NCBI GenBank assembly: GCA_001298545.1
Contig: LJCX01000029.1
Span: 901,523-965,522, forward strand
Reading direction: 5' to 3'
Source: Actinobacteria bacterium OV320
GTDB lineage: Bacteria > Actinomycetota > Actinomycetes > Streptomycetales > Streptomycetaceae
DNA length: 64,000 nt
A program made the translations under genes and the position numbers. The notes under the pieces were generated by a model. It ran no database searches, had not been told where the DNA came from, and saw nothing but the letters and a program-made list of their open reading frames with translations. Below, piece by piece: positions 1 to 7,850 of the stretch (positions within the stretch are counted from its first letter, which is position 1; each line of letters begins with the position of its first letter).

Positions 1-1
1 C

Positions 2-979
2 GCGCTGCGCGCCCTCGACGACGCCCTGCTGCACGCCGCCGACGCCTTCGACCAGGGCGGCGGCGGTGACCTGCACGCCCGCAGGCACGGCGTGCGGTAC
101 CTGCTGCGCACCGGGTTCGGCGCGGGCGGCCGTGAGTACGGGCTGCGGGTCGCGCTCTCCTTCGGGGCCAGCGCCGCCGTCGCGCAGGCCCTCTACCACT
201 CCCAGTGGTACGGCCGGCACACCCACTGGTACTGGCTGCCCGCCACGGCCGTCTTCCTGGTCAAGCCCGACCTCGGGCCCCTGGTGTCGCGGGTGCTGTG
301 CAGGGCCGCGGGGACCGTGCTCGGGGCGCTGCTCTTCGCCGGTTTCGCCGCCGTGCTGCCCCGGCCGGAGGGGCTGGTGGCGCTGGTCGCCCTGTGCGGA
401 GCGCTCATCCCCGTGTCCACCCGGCACTTCGCCGCGCAGACGGCCGTCGTCACCGTCCTCGTGCTGTCGCTGGTGATGGTCGGCGGAGAGCCCCAGGCCT
501 CCGCAGGCCGGATCGTCGAAACCCTGCTGGCCTGCGGGATCGTCCTGATCGTCGGGCATCTGCCGATGCCGGGGAGGCGTGGCGGCCAGGTGCGCGCCCG
601 GCTCGCCGCCGCCGTGCGTGCCGCGGACGCCTATCTCACCCATGTGCTCGACGGCTCCGACGACGACCGCGCCGCCCGCTGGGCCCTGCGTCGCGAGGCC
701 TACCGCACGCTCGCCGAGGCCCGCACCGCCATCGCCCTCGCCGCCCACGAACTGCCCGCCCTCGCCCGGCACACGGAGGGCACGGACGAGGTCGCCGCCG
801 TCCTGGAACGGCTCGTCGACACGACCACCGCCTGCGCCGTCCACCTCGACGACACCGGACGGCTCACCGCGCGGCACCGGGAGCGGCTCGCCGAACTCCT
901 CGACGAACTCGCGGCGGGGCGGGACCGGGTGGGGCTGCGGGCGCCCGTGCCGGATCTGCCGGTGCCGGCGGCCGGGTAG
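2..979 (+). CDS. FUSC-family membrane protein (5' end outside window)
   Basis: The frame is already open at base 2 and runs to the TAG at 977-979, so about 325 residues of the C-terminal part are visible. A hydrophobic block (roughly visible residues 45-185) holds several membrane segments, including a stretch around HWYWLPATAVFLVKPDLG and then alanine/valine/leucine-rich helices. The rest is a soluble, charged helical domain with many Arg and Glu residues. This layout fits the fusaric acid resistance/aromatic acid exporter-like family, whose members carry one or two such membrane blocks followed by cytoplasmic helices. Substrate cannot be told from the sequence. Its end lies 14 bp from the end of the convergent nuclease gene. 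Confidence 0.75.
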   Translation, partial: ALRALDDALLHAADAFDQGGGGDLHARRHGVRYLLRTGFGAGGREYGLRVALSFGASAAVAQALYHSQWYGRHTHWYWLPATAVFLVKPDLGPLVSRVLCRAAGTVLGALLFAGFAAVLPRPEGLVALVALCGALIPVSTRHFAAQTAVVTVLVLSLVMVGGEPQASAGRIVETLLACGIVLIVGHLPMPGRRGGQVRARLAAAVRAADAYLTHVLDGSDDDRAARWALRREAYRTLAEARTAIALAAHELPALARHTEGTDEVAAVLERLVDTTTACAVHLDDTGRLTARHRERLAELLDELAAGRDRVGLRAPVPDLPVPAAG

Positions 980-993
980 CGCTGCCCGGCGCG

Positions 994-1956
994 TCAGTCG
1001 ATCCGCACCCACACCGGCGCGTGGTCCGACCCCGGTTCGTTCCTGCGTGCCGCCGGATCGAGCCCCACCGACGGGAGCCGCAGCTCCTCCCGCGACCCCG
1101 TTCCCGCGTCCGTGCCCGTGCCTGCCGACGTCAGCCGGTGGACCAGGCGGTGGCTCGTCAGTACGTGGTCGATCAGCTCGCGGCGACCGGAGTTGATCCG
1201 CGAGTAGCGGCGCTCGGCGGGGATCAGCGGGGCCACGTCCCACAGGCGGGCCGCGTCGCCCTGGTCGGGCGTCTCGAACCCGCGGGTGCCGAGCTCCGAG
1301 CCGGGCGGGCCGAGCAGGATCTGCGTGGTCGCCGCCTGGACCTCGTCGTTCAGGTCGCCCAGCACCGCCACGTCCCGCTCACGGCCGTCGCCGGCCAGGA
1401 GATCGTCGGCCAGGGCGCGCAGCGCCGTCGCCTCGGCGGCCCGCCGGTACAGGGCGTAGGCGCCGTAGCGGGCCCGTTCGCCCTCGTCGCGCGGGAAGAA
1501 ACGATCACCCGGGTACGACAGCAGCTTCGATTTCAGATGGGCCACCGCCACCCGCAGCGGCCCGGCCGGCGTGACCGTCTGCACCGCGAGGAAGCCACGG
1601 CCGGACCCGTCCGAGGTGGCCCCCGAGTCGTCCGCCTGCACGGGTCGCAGTCTCGCCGGGTACGCGCGCGTGTCGGCCAGTACCTCCAGGGGCGTCCGGC
1701 TGATCACGCCGACCCGGATGCCCCGGCCGTCGGGATGCGCGGACAGCGCCGCGTGCCAGGTGCCGCCCACCGTCTCCAGCAGGTCCGCCAGCGCCTCGGG
1801 CTCGCCGACCTCCTGGACGCCGAGCACGTCCGGGTCGAGCGCGGTGACGACGGCGGCGAGCGCGGCGAGCTTCGCCTCGTAGGCGGCCTTGTCCTTCGGG
1901 CCGGACGGCCCTCCGGGCCGGTACAGGTTCTCGAGGTTCCAGGTGCCGAGGAGCAT
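994..1956 (-). CDS. Endonuclease/exonuclease/phosphatase family protein
   Basis: A 320-residue DNase I-like fold hydrolase. The family signatures appear in order: GTWNLENLY at the N-terminus, DPDVLGVQEVGE (metal-binding Glu), VAHLKSK, VLGDLNDE (Asp/Asn pair), IDHVLTS and a terminal GSDHAPVWVRID carrying the catalytic Asp-His. These motifs support Mg2+-dependent phosphodiester cleavage, but whether the substrate is DNA, RNA or a phosphorylated small molecule is unknown. I chose the ATG at 1954-1956 because GGAGGG lies 8 bp upstream and the first motif starts at residue 4. The open frame continues upstream without conserved features. No secretion signal is visible from this start. Confidence 0.85.
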   Translation of the reverse strand: MLLGTWNLENLYRPGGPSGPKDKAAYEAKLAALAAVVTALDPDVLGVQEVGEPEALADLLETVGGTWHAALSAHPDGRGIRVGVISRTPLEVLADTRAYPARLRPVQADDSGATSDGSGRGFLAVQTVTPAGPLRVAVAHLKSKLLSYPGDRFFPRDEGERARYGAYALYRRAAEATALRALADDLLAGDGRERDVAVLGDLNDEVQAATTQILLGPPGSELGTRGFETPDQGDAARLWDVAPLIPAERRYSRINSGRRELIDHVLTSHRLVHRLTSAGTGTDAGTGSREELRLPSVGLDPAARRNEPGSDHAPVWVRID

Positions 1957-2176
1957 GCGGGGCTCCCTCCAGGAAGTGTCGTGGCGCCAGGGTGCCCGCC
2001 CGCCGGGGCCTGCGACAGGTCCGGGACAAGATGCGCGCCACGGCTCGTTCGCGGGCACGACCCCGTCGTACGTCGACGCGATGACGCCTTCTCCGCCGCC
2101 CTCCCCGGAGCCCAGACCCCCGGAGCCCCCGGGGCCTTCCCGTACCGCCGATCCCGCCACCGGGGACCCCCGCCGG

Positions 2177-2329
2177 CTCACCTCCCGCCAGGCCCTCCAC
2201 CACGCCACCCTCCACCACGCCACCCTCCAGAGCGCGGTCGCCGTCGGACTCGAGGACCGGATCGGCCGCATCGCCCCCGGCCGGCGCGCCGACATCACCC
2301 TCGTCGACATCACCGGGCCGCACACCCGG
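2177..2329 (+). pseudogene. Amidohydrolase C-terminal remnant
   Basis: Frame 2177-2308 reads LTSRQALHHATLHHATLQ, then VGLEDRIGRIAPGRRADIT and LVDI. This is the C-terminal signature of cytosine deaminase/chlorohydrolase-type amidohydrolases, in which an ALxxAT helix is followed by GLEDRIGSLEPGKRADLVLLD. Nothing upstream in the frame resembles the metal-binding barrel; the preceding codons are a Pro-rich stretch. An exact 15-bp tandem duplication (2194-2208 and 2209-2223) inserts five residues (the second HHATL copy) in the helix. An ATG at 2081 opens a 99-codon frame through it, so an annotation pipeline may call a small hypothetical gene. I read it as a relic of a deleted gene. Confidence 0.6.
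2194..2223. repeat. 15-bp exact tandem duplication
   Basis: The unit CCTCCACCACGCCAC occurs twice head to tail at 2194-2208 and 2209-2223, inside the amidohydrolase remnant. It keeps the reading frame and looks like a slippage event in a sequence no longer under selection. Confidence 0.85.
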
Positions 2330-2547
2330 CCTGACGGCGCTGGGGCCGCCGAGCGGTGCGCCGGTCCGATACCACGATGAGTACGAGTTCTGACACGGAG
2401 CGTGCCGGATATGTTCGTAAGGTGACCGGATTCTCACACTCGGCGTTGAACGCGTGTCAACTACGTCTCAGTCCCGCATCCAGTCGAGCCCTACTCCATC
2501 CCCAGAGCGTTAACTCCTACAAGTACGACGCTGAACGGAGGTGCGAG

Positions 2548-2724
2548 ATGGTGAACGGGCGGACCGTGCTCGAGCGCTTTCCCGCGGGTGGGCCGCGGGG
2601 CTCGTGGCCGGCGGAGGAGTTCGCGCAGGCACGACGTAGGGAGGGACTGGCCGCCGAGGTCGTCATGGACCTCGCCACCGACACCTTCCTGGTGGTCGTC
2701 CGGGGCGGTGACACCGCGCGGTGA
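2548..2724 (+). CDS. Small conserved-type hypothetical protein, 58 aa
   Basis: A 58-residue frame starts at ATG 2548 with a strong ribosome-binding site (CGGAGG, 6 bp spacing) and ends 5 bp before the end of the convergent ABC exporter gene. It begins MVNGRTVLERFPAG, continues with a Trp-Pro-Ala-Glu-Glu-Phe segment, and ends in a hydrophobic strand (TFLVVVRGG). There are no membrane segments, cysteines or known motifs. The 167 bp upstream (2381-2547) is less GC-rich than the surroundings and probably holds its promoter. I do not recognise a function. The good ribosome-binding site and protein-like composition argue that it is expressed. Confidence 0.6.
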   Translation: MVNGRTVLERFPAGGPRGSWPAEEFAQARRREGLAAEVVMDLATDTFLVVVRGGDTAR

Positions 2725-2728
2725 GCCG

Positions 2729-4744
2729 TCAGCCCGCCTGTGACGGGGCGGGCACCGGCACCTGCGCCGTGAACTGCTCGGCCTGCAGTGTGTACAGCTC
2801 GGCGTAGACGCCACCGCCCGCCAGCAGCTCGTCCGGGGTCCCGGACTCCACCAGCCGGCCCTGGTCCAGGACGTGCACCAGATCCGCGTGCCGGACCGAC
2901 GCCAGCCGGTGGGTGATCAGCACGACCGTCTGGCCGCTGTCGGCCAGCGCGCGGATCTTCTCGAAGACCTCCAGCTCGGCCCGGGCGTCCAGGGCCGCCG
3001 TCGGCTCGTCCACGATCAGGATGCGCCCGCGCCGGTACGCCGCCCGGGCGATGCCGAGGCGCTGCCACTGGCCGCCGGACAGCTCGTGACCGCCGCTGAA
3101 GTGCCGGGCCAGCAGGGTGTCCAGTCCCCGCGGCAGGTCCTCGACCACCTCCTGGGCGCCCGCCTCCGCGACCGACGTGGCCAGCCGTTCCTCGGTGAGC
3201 GGCGCGGCGGAACGGCCGATCGCGACGTTGACGCGGGCCGTGAAAGGCCACCGCTTGAAGTCCTGCGCCACCATCGCGATGCGCTCGGCCAGCTGGTGGC
3301 GGTCCGCGTCCGCCGCGTCCACGTCGTCCCACAGGATCCGCCCCCGGTCCGGCTTGTACAGCCCCGCCAGCAGCTTCACCAGAGTCGTCTTGCCGGAGCC
3401 GTTCTCGCCGACCAGCGCGATGATCCGGCCGAGGGGCAGCGAGAGGCTGATGTCGTCGAGGGCCGGACGGGTCGACTCGCCCGGATAGCCGAACGTGACG
3501 TTCTCGAAGCGGATCTCGCGCGGCTCGTCCGGCAGGGCCGTGCCGCCCACCGGGATCGCCCGTTCGGCCGCCTCCACGTAGAGGCGCTGGAGGTCGCCCA
3601 CGAACAGGGCCTCCTCGTGCAGCTGGTTGACCTCCAGGACGAGGGTGTTCAGGCTCGCGGAGCCGCTGCGGATCGCGATCACGGCCGTGCCCGCCACCGC
3701 CAGCGCCATCGTCCCGGTGAGCAGCAGCCCGCCCAGCGTGGCGTATGTCGCCAGCGTCGCCAGGCCCGTCCAGGTCGCCGCGAACAGTCCGGTGCGGGCC
3801 GCGAGCCGGGCCAGCCGGGCCTGCTCCGCCTCCGCCGTCTCCGACATCGCGCGGAAGTGCCGCAGCAGGAAGGGGCCGACGTCGTGGACGCGTATCTCGG
3901 GCGCGGCCGCCGGTTCGGTGAGGAGGCCGGCGATCAGATGACCCGCGCGCGCGTGCTGCACCCAGGTGTGAAAGGACTCGTAGCGGCGCCGGGCGTTGGT
4001 CAGGGCGCTCCAGGCGCTCGGCAGTGTCATCGTCACCAGCAGCGGCAGCAGGAGCGGGTGGAGCACGGTGAGGACGCCCGCCGACGCGGCCAGCGAGATC
4101 ATCGCGTTCACCACGCGCGTGCCGTGGCTGATCATGTACCGGCTGGACCGGGCCCCGTACTGCGCGGTGTCCAGCAGCTTGTGGAAGGCGTGGTCCTCGA
4201 TCGCGGCGAGTTCGACGGCGGCCGCCCGCTCCAGATACAGCTCGGTCGCCACCCGCTCCACCTTGGGCTCGAGCCGCCCGGTGGCGTACGTCGACGCGGC
4301 CCGCAGCAGCGCCCCGACCAGGAGGACGACGGCCATGGCGGCCAGGGCGGGGGCGGCGCCGCGCAGCCGGTCCTCGATCGGGCCGCCGGTGATGAGCTCG
4401 CCCAGCGCGGTGTTCATCGCGAGCAGACCGATCGCCTGCGCCACGCCCCGGGCGATCTCGGCGGACAGCACGATCCGGGCGGCTTTCGGGTCGGCCTGCC
4501 GGGCCAGCCGGAGGCTGGTGCGCAGGAGGGACGGCAGCCGGGTGACCATGGCGCGGAAGTTCAGCTCCAGAAAGGCGTCCCGGTGCTGGTTCCAGCCCAT
4601 GTCGTAGCGGAGCGGGCCGCCGAAGAGGAGCCGCTCCGACTCGGACACGTCACGCTCGTCCGAACCCTGCGGTTTGCGTGCCTTTCCCGCCTCCCGAGGC
4701 GTGCCCGCCCTCTGTGCGGTGCCCGCCTCTCGTGCCTCTCCCAC
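2729..4744 (-). CDS. ABC exporter, fused permease and ATPase
   Basis: A 671-residue half-transporter in the type IV (B-family) exporter layout. A charged N-terminus of about 40 residues precedes a six-helix membrane domain (about 60-380) and a C-terminal nucleotide-binding domain with Walker A GENGSGKTT, signature LSGGQWQR, Walker B ILIVDEPTAALD and the H-loop ITHRL. It should work as a homodimer or with an unlinked partner, since no second half-transporter is adjacent. The GTG start at 4744 has GGGGGAGG 6 bp upstream. A perfect 9-bp inverted repeat (4762-4791) sits just upstream and is a likely operator. Substrate is unknown; lipid, peptide or drug export are all possible. Confidence 0.88.
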   Translation of the reverse strand: MGEAREAGTAQRAGTPREAGKARKPQGSDERDVSESERLLFGGPLRYDMGWNQHRDAFLELNFRAMVTRLPSLLRTSLRLARQADPKAARIVLSAEIARGVAQAIGLLAMNTALGELITGGPIEDRLRGAAPALAAMAVVLLVGALLRAASTYATGRLEPKVERVATELYLERAAAVELAAIEDHAFHKLLDTAQYGARSSRYMISHGTRVVNAMISLAASAGVLTVLHPLLLPLLVTMTLPSAWSALTNARRRYESFHTWVQHARAGHLIAGLLTEPAAAPEIRVHDVGPFLLRHFRAMSETAEAEQARLARLAARTGLFAATWTGLATLATYATLGGLLLTGTMALAVAGTAVIAIRSGSASLNTLVLEVNQLHEEALFVGDLQRLYVEAAERAIPVGGTALPDEPREIRFENVTFGYPGESTRPALDDISLSLPLGRIIALVGENGSGKTTLVKLLAGLYKPDRGRILWDDVDAADADRHQLAERIAMVAQDFKRWPFTARVNVAIGRSAAPLTEERLATSVAEAGAQEVVEDLPRGLDTLLARHFSGGHELSGGQWQRLGIARAAYRRGRILIVDEPTAALDARAELEVFEKIRALADSGQTVVLITHRLASVRHADLVHVLDQGRLVESGTPDELLAGGGVYAELYTLQAEQFTAQVPVPAPSQAG

Positions 4745-4761
4745 CGTCGGCCTCCCCCGGT

Positions 4762-4791
4762 CGCGATAGTCGACGAACGGCCACTATCGCG
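4762..4791. promoter_or_regulatory. Inverted repeat, candidate operator of the ABC exporter
   Basis: CGCGATAGT (4762-4770) and ACTATCGCG (4783-4791) form a perfect 9-bp inverted repeat with a 12-bp spacer, 18-47 bp upstream of the exporter's GTG. The arms are AT-richer than the surroundings, and two half-sites about two helical turns apart are typical for a dimeric repressor. No regulator gene is next to it. Confidence 0.5.
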
Positions 4792-4890
4792 GGACGAGAC
4801 GGGTGAGGGCAGGGCGCGGGGCGGGGGAGCCGGGACGCGCGGGCGTGCGCCGGGACGGCCCCGGGAGCGGCTCGCTCGGAGGCGGCGAGG

Positions 4891-5337
4891 CTACGCGCTG
4901 ATCGCCCGTGACCAGGTCGGCGTCGTGCCCGTGAGGCGGCACAGGGCCAGGTAGAGGGGGATCGGCGGGGTGTACGGAAGCGTGCCGTCCGGCATGTGGA
5001 TGAGGCCGGGGACGTGCGGGGAGTCCGGCAGGAGGGCGCCCGTGGCGTAGTGCGCGGGGGCGGGCCACTCCAGGGCGTAGTCGGAGTCGGAGGGCACCAG
5101 CCACCACCAGCGCGCCTCGTCGGCGTAGACGCAGCCCACGCGTGGCAGGCGCGGCATGAGCAGCGGGCCGAGGCGGGCGGGGACGGAGACGGCGTCGCAG
5201 CCCAGCGGGGCCGTCATGCCGTCGGGCACGGCCAGCCGGCGCGGCGGCTCGGGGGTGTGCGCACCGCCCGGCCCGCGCTTGAGGCGGACGAGCGTGTCGA
5301 GGGTCAGCAGCGGAGCCCGACCGGAGACCGCGCTCAT
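4891..5337 (-). CDS. Conserved-type hypothetical protein coupled to the anti-sigma-like ATPase
   Basis: A 148-residue protein with no recognised domain. It has a basic, Thr/Leu-rich N-terminus, then a region rich in aromatic residues around ARWWWLVPSDSDYALEWP, and several Pro-containing loops, suggesting a small globular domain. Its ATG overlaps the TGA of the upstream ATPase gene by 4 bp (ATGA, 5334-5337), so the two are translationally coupled and probably act together. By position it could be a partner or client of the ATPase. That is inference from gene order only; nothing in the sequence shows an enzymatic activity. Confidence 0.75.
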   Translation of the reverse strand: MSAVSGRAPLLTLDTLVRLKRGPGGAHTPEPPRRLAVPDGMTAPLGCDAVSVPARLGPLLMPRLPRVGCVYADEARWWWLVPSDSDYALEWPAPAHYATGALLPDSPHVPGLIHMPDGTLPYTPPIPLYLALCRLTGTTPTWSRAISA

Positions 5338-6305
5338 GCCCTTCCCCGCTCGCGGCCGTGCTCGAACGGGAGGGCTCCGGCGGAGTGGCCGGCCGGCCGT
5401 CCGTCGCGGCCGGCCTCGTATCCGCCGTGGCCGCCGGGAGTGCGGTGCCACTGCGGGCCGACGCGGGGTCCCGGACCGTCGGGTGCGGCTGCGGCTGCGG
5501 CTGTGGCTGCGGGCTTGGGCGAGGTCGCGGCGGGTGCGGCCGGCGGCACGGGGTGGGGCCGTCGGGCGGCCCGGCCGGCCATGGCGCGGTACCACTGCTC
5601 GGCCTGCTCGTCCTCGTCGGCCGGACCGTCGGCCGGTCCCGGCTTCGGGCGGGAGCCCCAGCCGAGGTCGTTGCGGGGCACGGCCGGACCGGTGTGCGGC
5701 TCGGCGGGGCTGTCGTGGAACTCGTCCAGGGTGTCGAGGAGCTCGCCGAGGTCGGCGTGCTGCGACGCGGCCGTGTCCAGGCTGTTGCAGGGCTCGGCGG
5801 GATCGCGGGGAGCGTCGGCCTTGCGGGTCAGGTCGGCCCAGACCAGCAGGCCGGGCCCGTGCTCCTGGGCGCCCCAGGCGTGACACAGGGCTTCGACGAG
5901 GAGCAGTCCCCTCCCGTGCTCCTCCTCGGGGCGCTGCGGGGAGGGATGGGGGTCACCGGGCGCACAGCCCTCGTCGCGCACGGCTATGCGGACCAGGTCG
6001 TCGCCGTCGCGCAGCTCGCAGACGACGACGTCGCTCGCGGTGTGCACGATCGCGTTGGTGACCAGCTCGGATATGACCAGGGCGGCGGTGTCGCAGGTGT
6101 CCTCGCACACCGACCAGCCGGTCAGCCGGGCCCTCGTCAGGCGTCTGGCCTGGGCGGGGGAACCCGGATGGGCGGCCAGTTCGAATCGGAACCGGCGCTC
6201 GGCAGCGGCCTGGTCTGGGCCTGCTCCCGCGCTGGCACCGAGACCCTGGGGGCGGCCTGCGGCGGCGTCTGTTCCTAAGGGCGCGGACGGAATCACGCTT
6301 GCCAC
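5334..6305 (-). CDS. HATPase_c anti-sigma-factor-like regulator
   Basis: The N-terminal half is a GHKL-type ATPase of the RsbW/SpoIIAB class: N box VISELVTNAIVHT, G1 box IAVRDEGCAPGD, and G2 box EHGRGLLLVEAL. The C-terminal ~160 residues are low complexity (Pro, Ala, Asp/Glu, Gly). Streptomyces genomes carry dozens of such proteins, which bind anti-anti-sigma partners or regulate by phosphorylation; this one's partner is unknown. I prefer the GTG at 6303-6305, which follows GGGGAG, over a TTG 27 bp upstream that lies inside a perfect palindrome. The GTG at 6296 is also possible. It is divergent from the DUF5753 regulator and coupled to the 148-residue protein downstream. Confidence 0.82.
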   Translation of the reverse strand: MASVIPSAPLGTDAAAGRPQGLGASAGAGPDQAAAERRFRFELAAHPGSPAQARRLTRARLTGWSVCEDTCDTAALVISELVTNAIVHTASDVVVCELRDGDDLVRIAVRDEGCAPGDPHPSPQRPEEEHGRGLLLVEALCHAWGAQEHGPGLLVWADLTRKADAPRDPAEPCNSLDTAASQHADLGELLDTLDEFHDSPAEPHTGPAVPRNDLGWGSRPKPGPADGPADEDEQAEQWYRAMAGRAARRPHPVPPAAPAATSPKPAATAAAAAAPDGPGPRVGPQWHRTPGGHGGYEAGRDGRPAGHSAGALPFEHGRERGRA

Positions 6306-6321
6306 TATCTCCCCGCCGTGA

Positions 6322-6451
6322 ACACTTGGCAAGTGTCACTCTGAAAATTGCAGAGTGCTGTGTGACGCGGTGGGGGGCCGTGGCACACTGCTCGCAACAG
6401 CACGTTGAACGGCGCCAATTGGGATCGGCGAAGATCCGTACGCATGCGTAC
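6322..6451. promoter_or_regulatory. Palindrome-rich divergent control region
   Basis: Three separate symmetrical sites lie between two divergent regulatory genes: ACACTTG-G-CAAGTGT (6322-6336), CACTCTG-N7-CAGAGTG (6337-6357), and the 14-bp perfect palindrome GTACGCATGCGTAC (6438-6451). The stretch is AT-richer than the flanking genes. The first two abut and lie just upstream of the ATPase gene. They look like operators, plausibly for the neighbouring HTH protein; this has not been shown. Confidence 0.55.
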
Positions 6452-6571
6452 AGACTTTCGAATCGATCTTCGAGCGGCGCCGTAAGGCTGTCGGGATTCT
6501 TTTCGTGACCGGCCGGGTCGGGGCTCGTGCGGCCCCCCGCGTGACCGGCCGGCTCTTCGTGGAGGTGGAGC

Positions 6572-7432
6572 GTGAGCGAACCGCGGTCCGCGCCGACGGT
6601 CGGACAGGTCGTCCTCGGTCGGCGCCTGCTGGACCTGCGGGAACGCGCCGGGCTCAAGCGCGAGGAAGCCGCCCGCATCCTGCGCGTCGCGCCCGCCACG
6701 GTCCGTCGTATGGAGATGGCCGAGGTCAGCCTCAAGATCCCGTATCTTCAGCTGCTGCTGAAGGCCTACGGGGTCACCGAGGAGGAGGCCGAGGGCTTCG
6801 TCCAGCTCGCCGAGGACGCGAACAAGCCGGGCTGGTGGCAGCGGTTCCACGACGTCCTGCCCGGCTGGTTCTCCATGCACGTCAGCCTCGAGGGCGCCGC
6901 CGCCCTGATCCGTCAGTACGAGCCGCACTTCGTGCCCGGCCTGCTCCAGACCAAGGACTACGCGCGCGGTGTCCTGAAGTCCGGAGCCATCGGCCAGACC
7001 CGCCCGGAGGACATCGAGCGCCTCGTCGACCTGCGCATGCAACGCCAGGATCTGCTCACCCGTCAGGACGCCCCCCGACTGTGGGTCGTGATGGACGAGA
7101 CGGTGCTGCGTCGCCCGGTCGGCGGCCCGGAGGTGATGCGCGCGCAGATCGACACCCTGCTCGAGGCCGCGAAGCAGCCCAATGTGACGTTGCAGGTCGC
7201 CCCGTTCGAGAACGGGCCGCATCCGGGCACGTACGGGCCCTTCGTGCTGTTCCGATTCGCCATGCCGGAGCTTCCGGACATGGTCTACAGCGAGTACCTG
7301 ACCGGCGCCGTCTATCTCGACGCCCGCACCGAGGTGGCGACCCACCTCGAGGTCATGGACCGCATGGCGGCGCAGGCCGCTACAGCACATCGCACGAAGG
7401 AGATCCTCCGGGATCTCCGCAAGGAGTTGTGA
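6572..7432 (+). CDS. XRE-family regulator with DUF5753 domain
   Basis: A 286-residue DNA-binding protein. Residues about 12-68 form a Cro/C1-type helix-turn-helix (LGRRLLDLRERAGLKREEA, then VAPATVRRMEMAE). Residues about 100-280 match the DUF5753 ligand/partner domain, with its usual EPHFVPGLLQTKDYAR segment and the R-rich RRPVGGPEVM region. The GTG start has GGAGGTGGAG just upstream. The TGA is followed directly by the ATG of a DUF397 gene, the standard regulator/effector pairing found many times in each Streptomyces genome and best known from antibiotic and morphology loci such as abaA and bldB-associated genes. The DNA target may be the palindromes in its own upstream region. Confidence 0.9.
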   Translation: MSEPRSAPTVGQVVLGRRLLDLRERAGLKREEAARILRVAPATVRRMEMAEVSLKIPYLQLLLKAYGVTEEEAEGFVQLAEDANKPGWWQRFHDVLPGWFSMHVSLEGAAALIRQYEPHFVPGLLQTKDYARGVLKSGAIGQTRPEDIERLVDLRMQRQDLLTRQDAPRLWVVMDETVLRRPVGGPEVMRAQIDTLLEAAKQPNVTLQVAPFENGPHPGTYGPFVLFRFAMPELPDMVYSEYLTGAVYLDARTEVATHLEVMDRMAAQAATAHRTKEILRDLRKEL

Positions 7433-7708
7433 ATGAATCACATCAGGACCCAGTCCAGGCCGAGGGTCCGCGCTCAGCGGATCTACAACGGCATGCCCGC
7501 CCGGGAACTGGGCAGCGAGGGCTGGCACAAGCCGTGGAGCGGCGGCAACGGAGGCAACTGCCTGGAAGCGATGAAGCTCGCCGACGGCCGGATCGCCGTC
7601 CGGCAGTCCACCGACCCCGACGGACCGGCGCTGATCTACACCTCCGACGAGATGACGGCGTTCATCGAGGGAGCCAAGGCGGGGGAGGCCGACTTCCTGC
7701 TGTCCTGA
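7433..7708 (+). CDS. DUF397-domain small protein
   Basis: A 91-residue protein. The DUF397 core is recognisable: W-xx-P-WSGGNGGNCLEA in the first half, AVRQSTDPDGPALIYTSDEM in the middle, and an F-I-x-G-A-K-x-G-E-F-D/L ending. Family members are small partners of DUF5753 helix-turn-helix regulators, thought to modulate them. The ATG follows the regulator's stop with no gap, and AAGGAG overlaps the end of the regulator gene, so the two are one operon. An N-terminal extension of about 20 basic residues precedes the domain. T-rich sequence after the stop (from 7728) with a short stem may end transcription. Confidence 0.88.
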   Translation: MNHIRTQSRPRVRAQRIYNGMPARELGSEGWHKPWSGGNGGNCLEAMKLADGRIAVRQSTDPDGPALIYTSDEMTAFIEGAKAGEADFLLS

Positions 7709-7850
7709 ACGGACCCGTCCGGCACTTTTTGCTCAGCTCACCCCCCACCCGTCTTTCGTCCACCTGTCCCTTGCCTTCGCCTTCGCCTCAACTTCCTTAA
7801 TTTGGTACTGACTTGAACACTATCCGCGTCGCATGCTTACGGAGTGCCTC

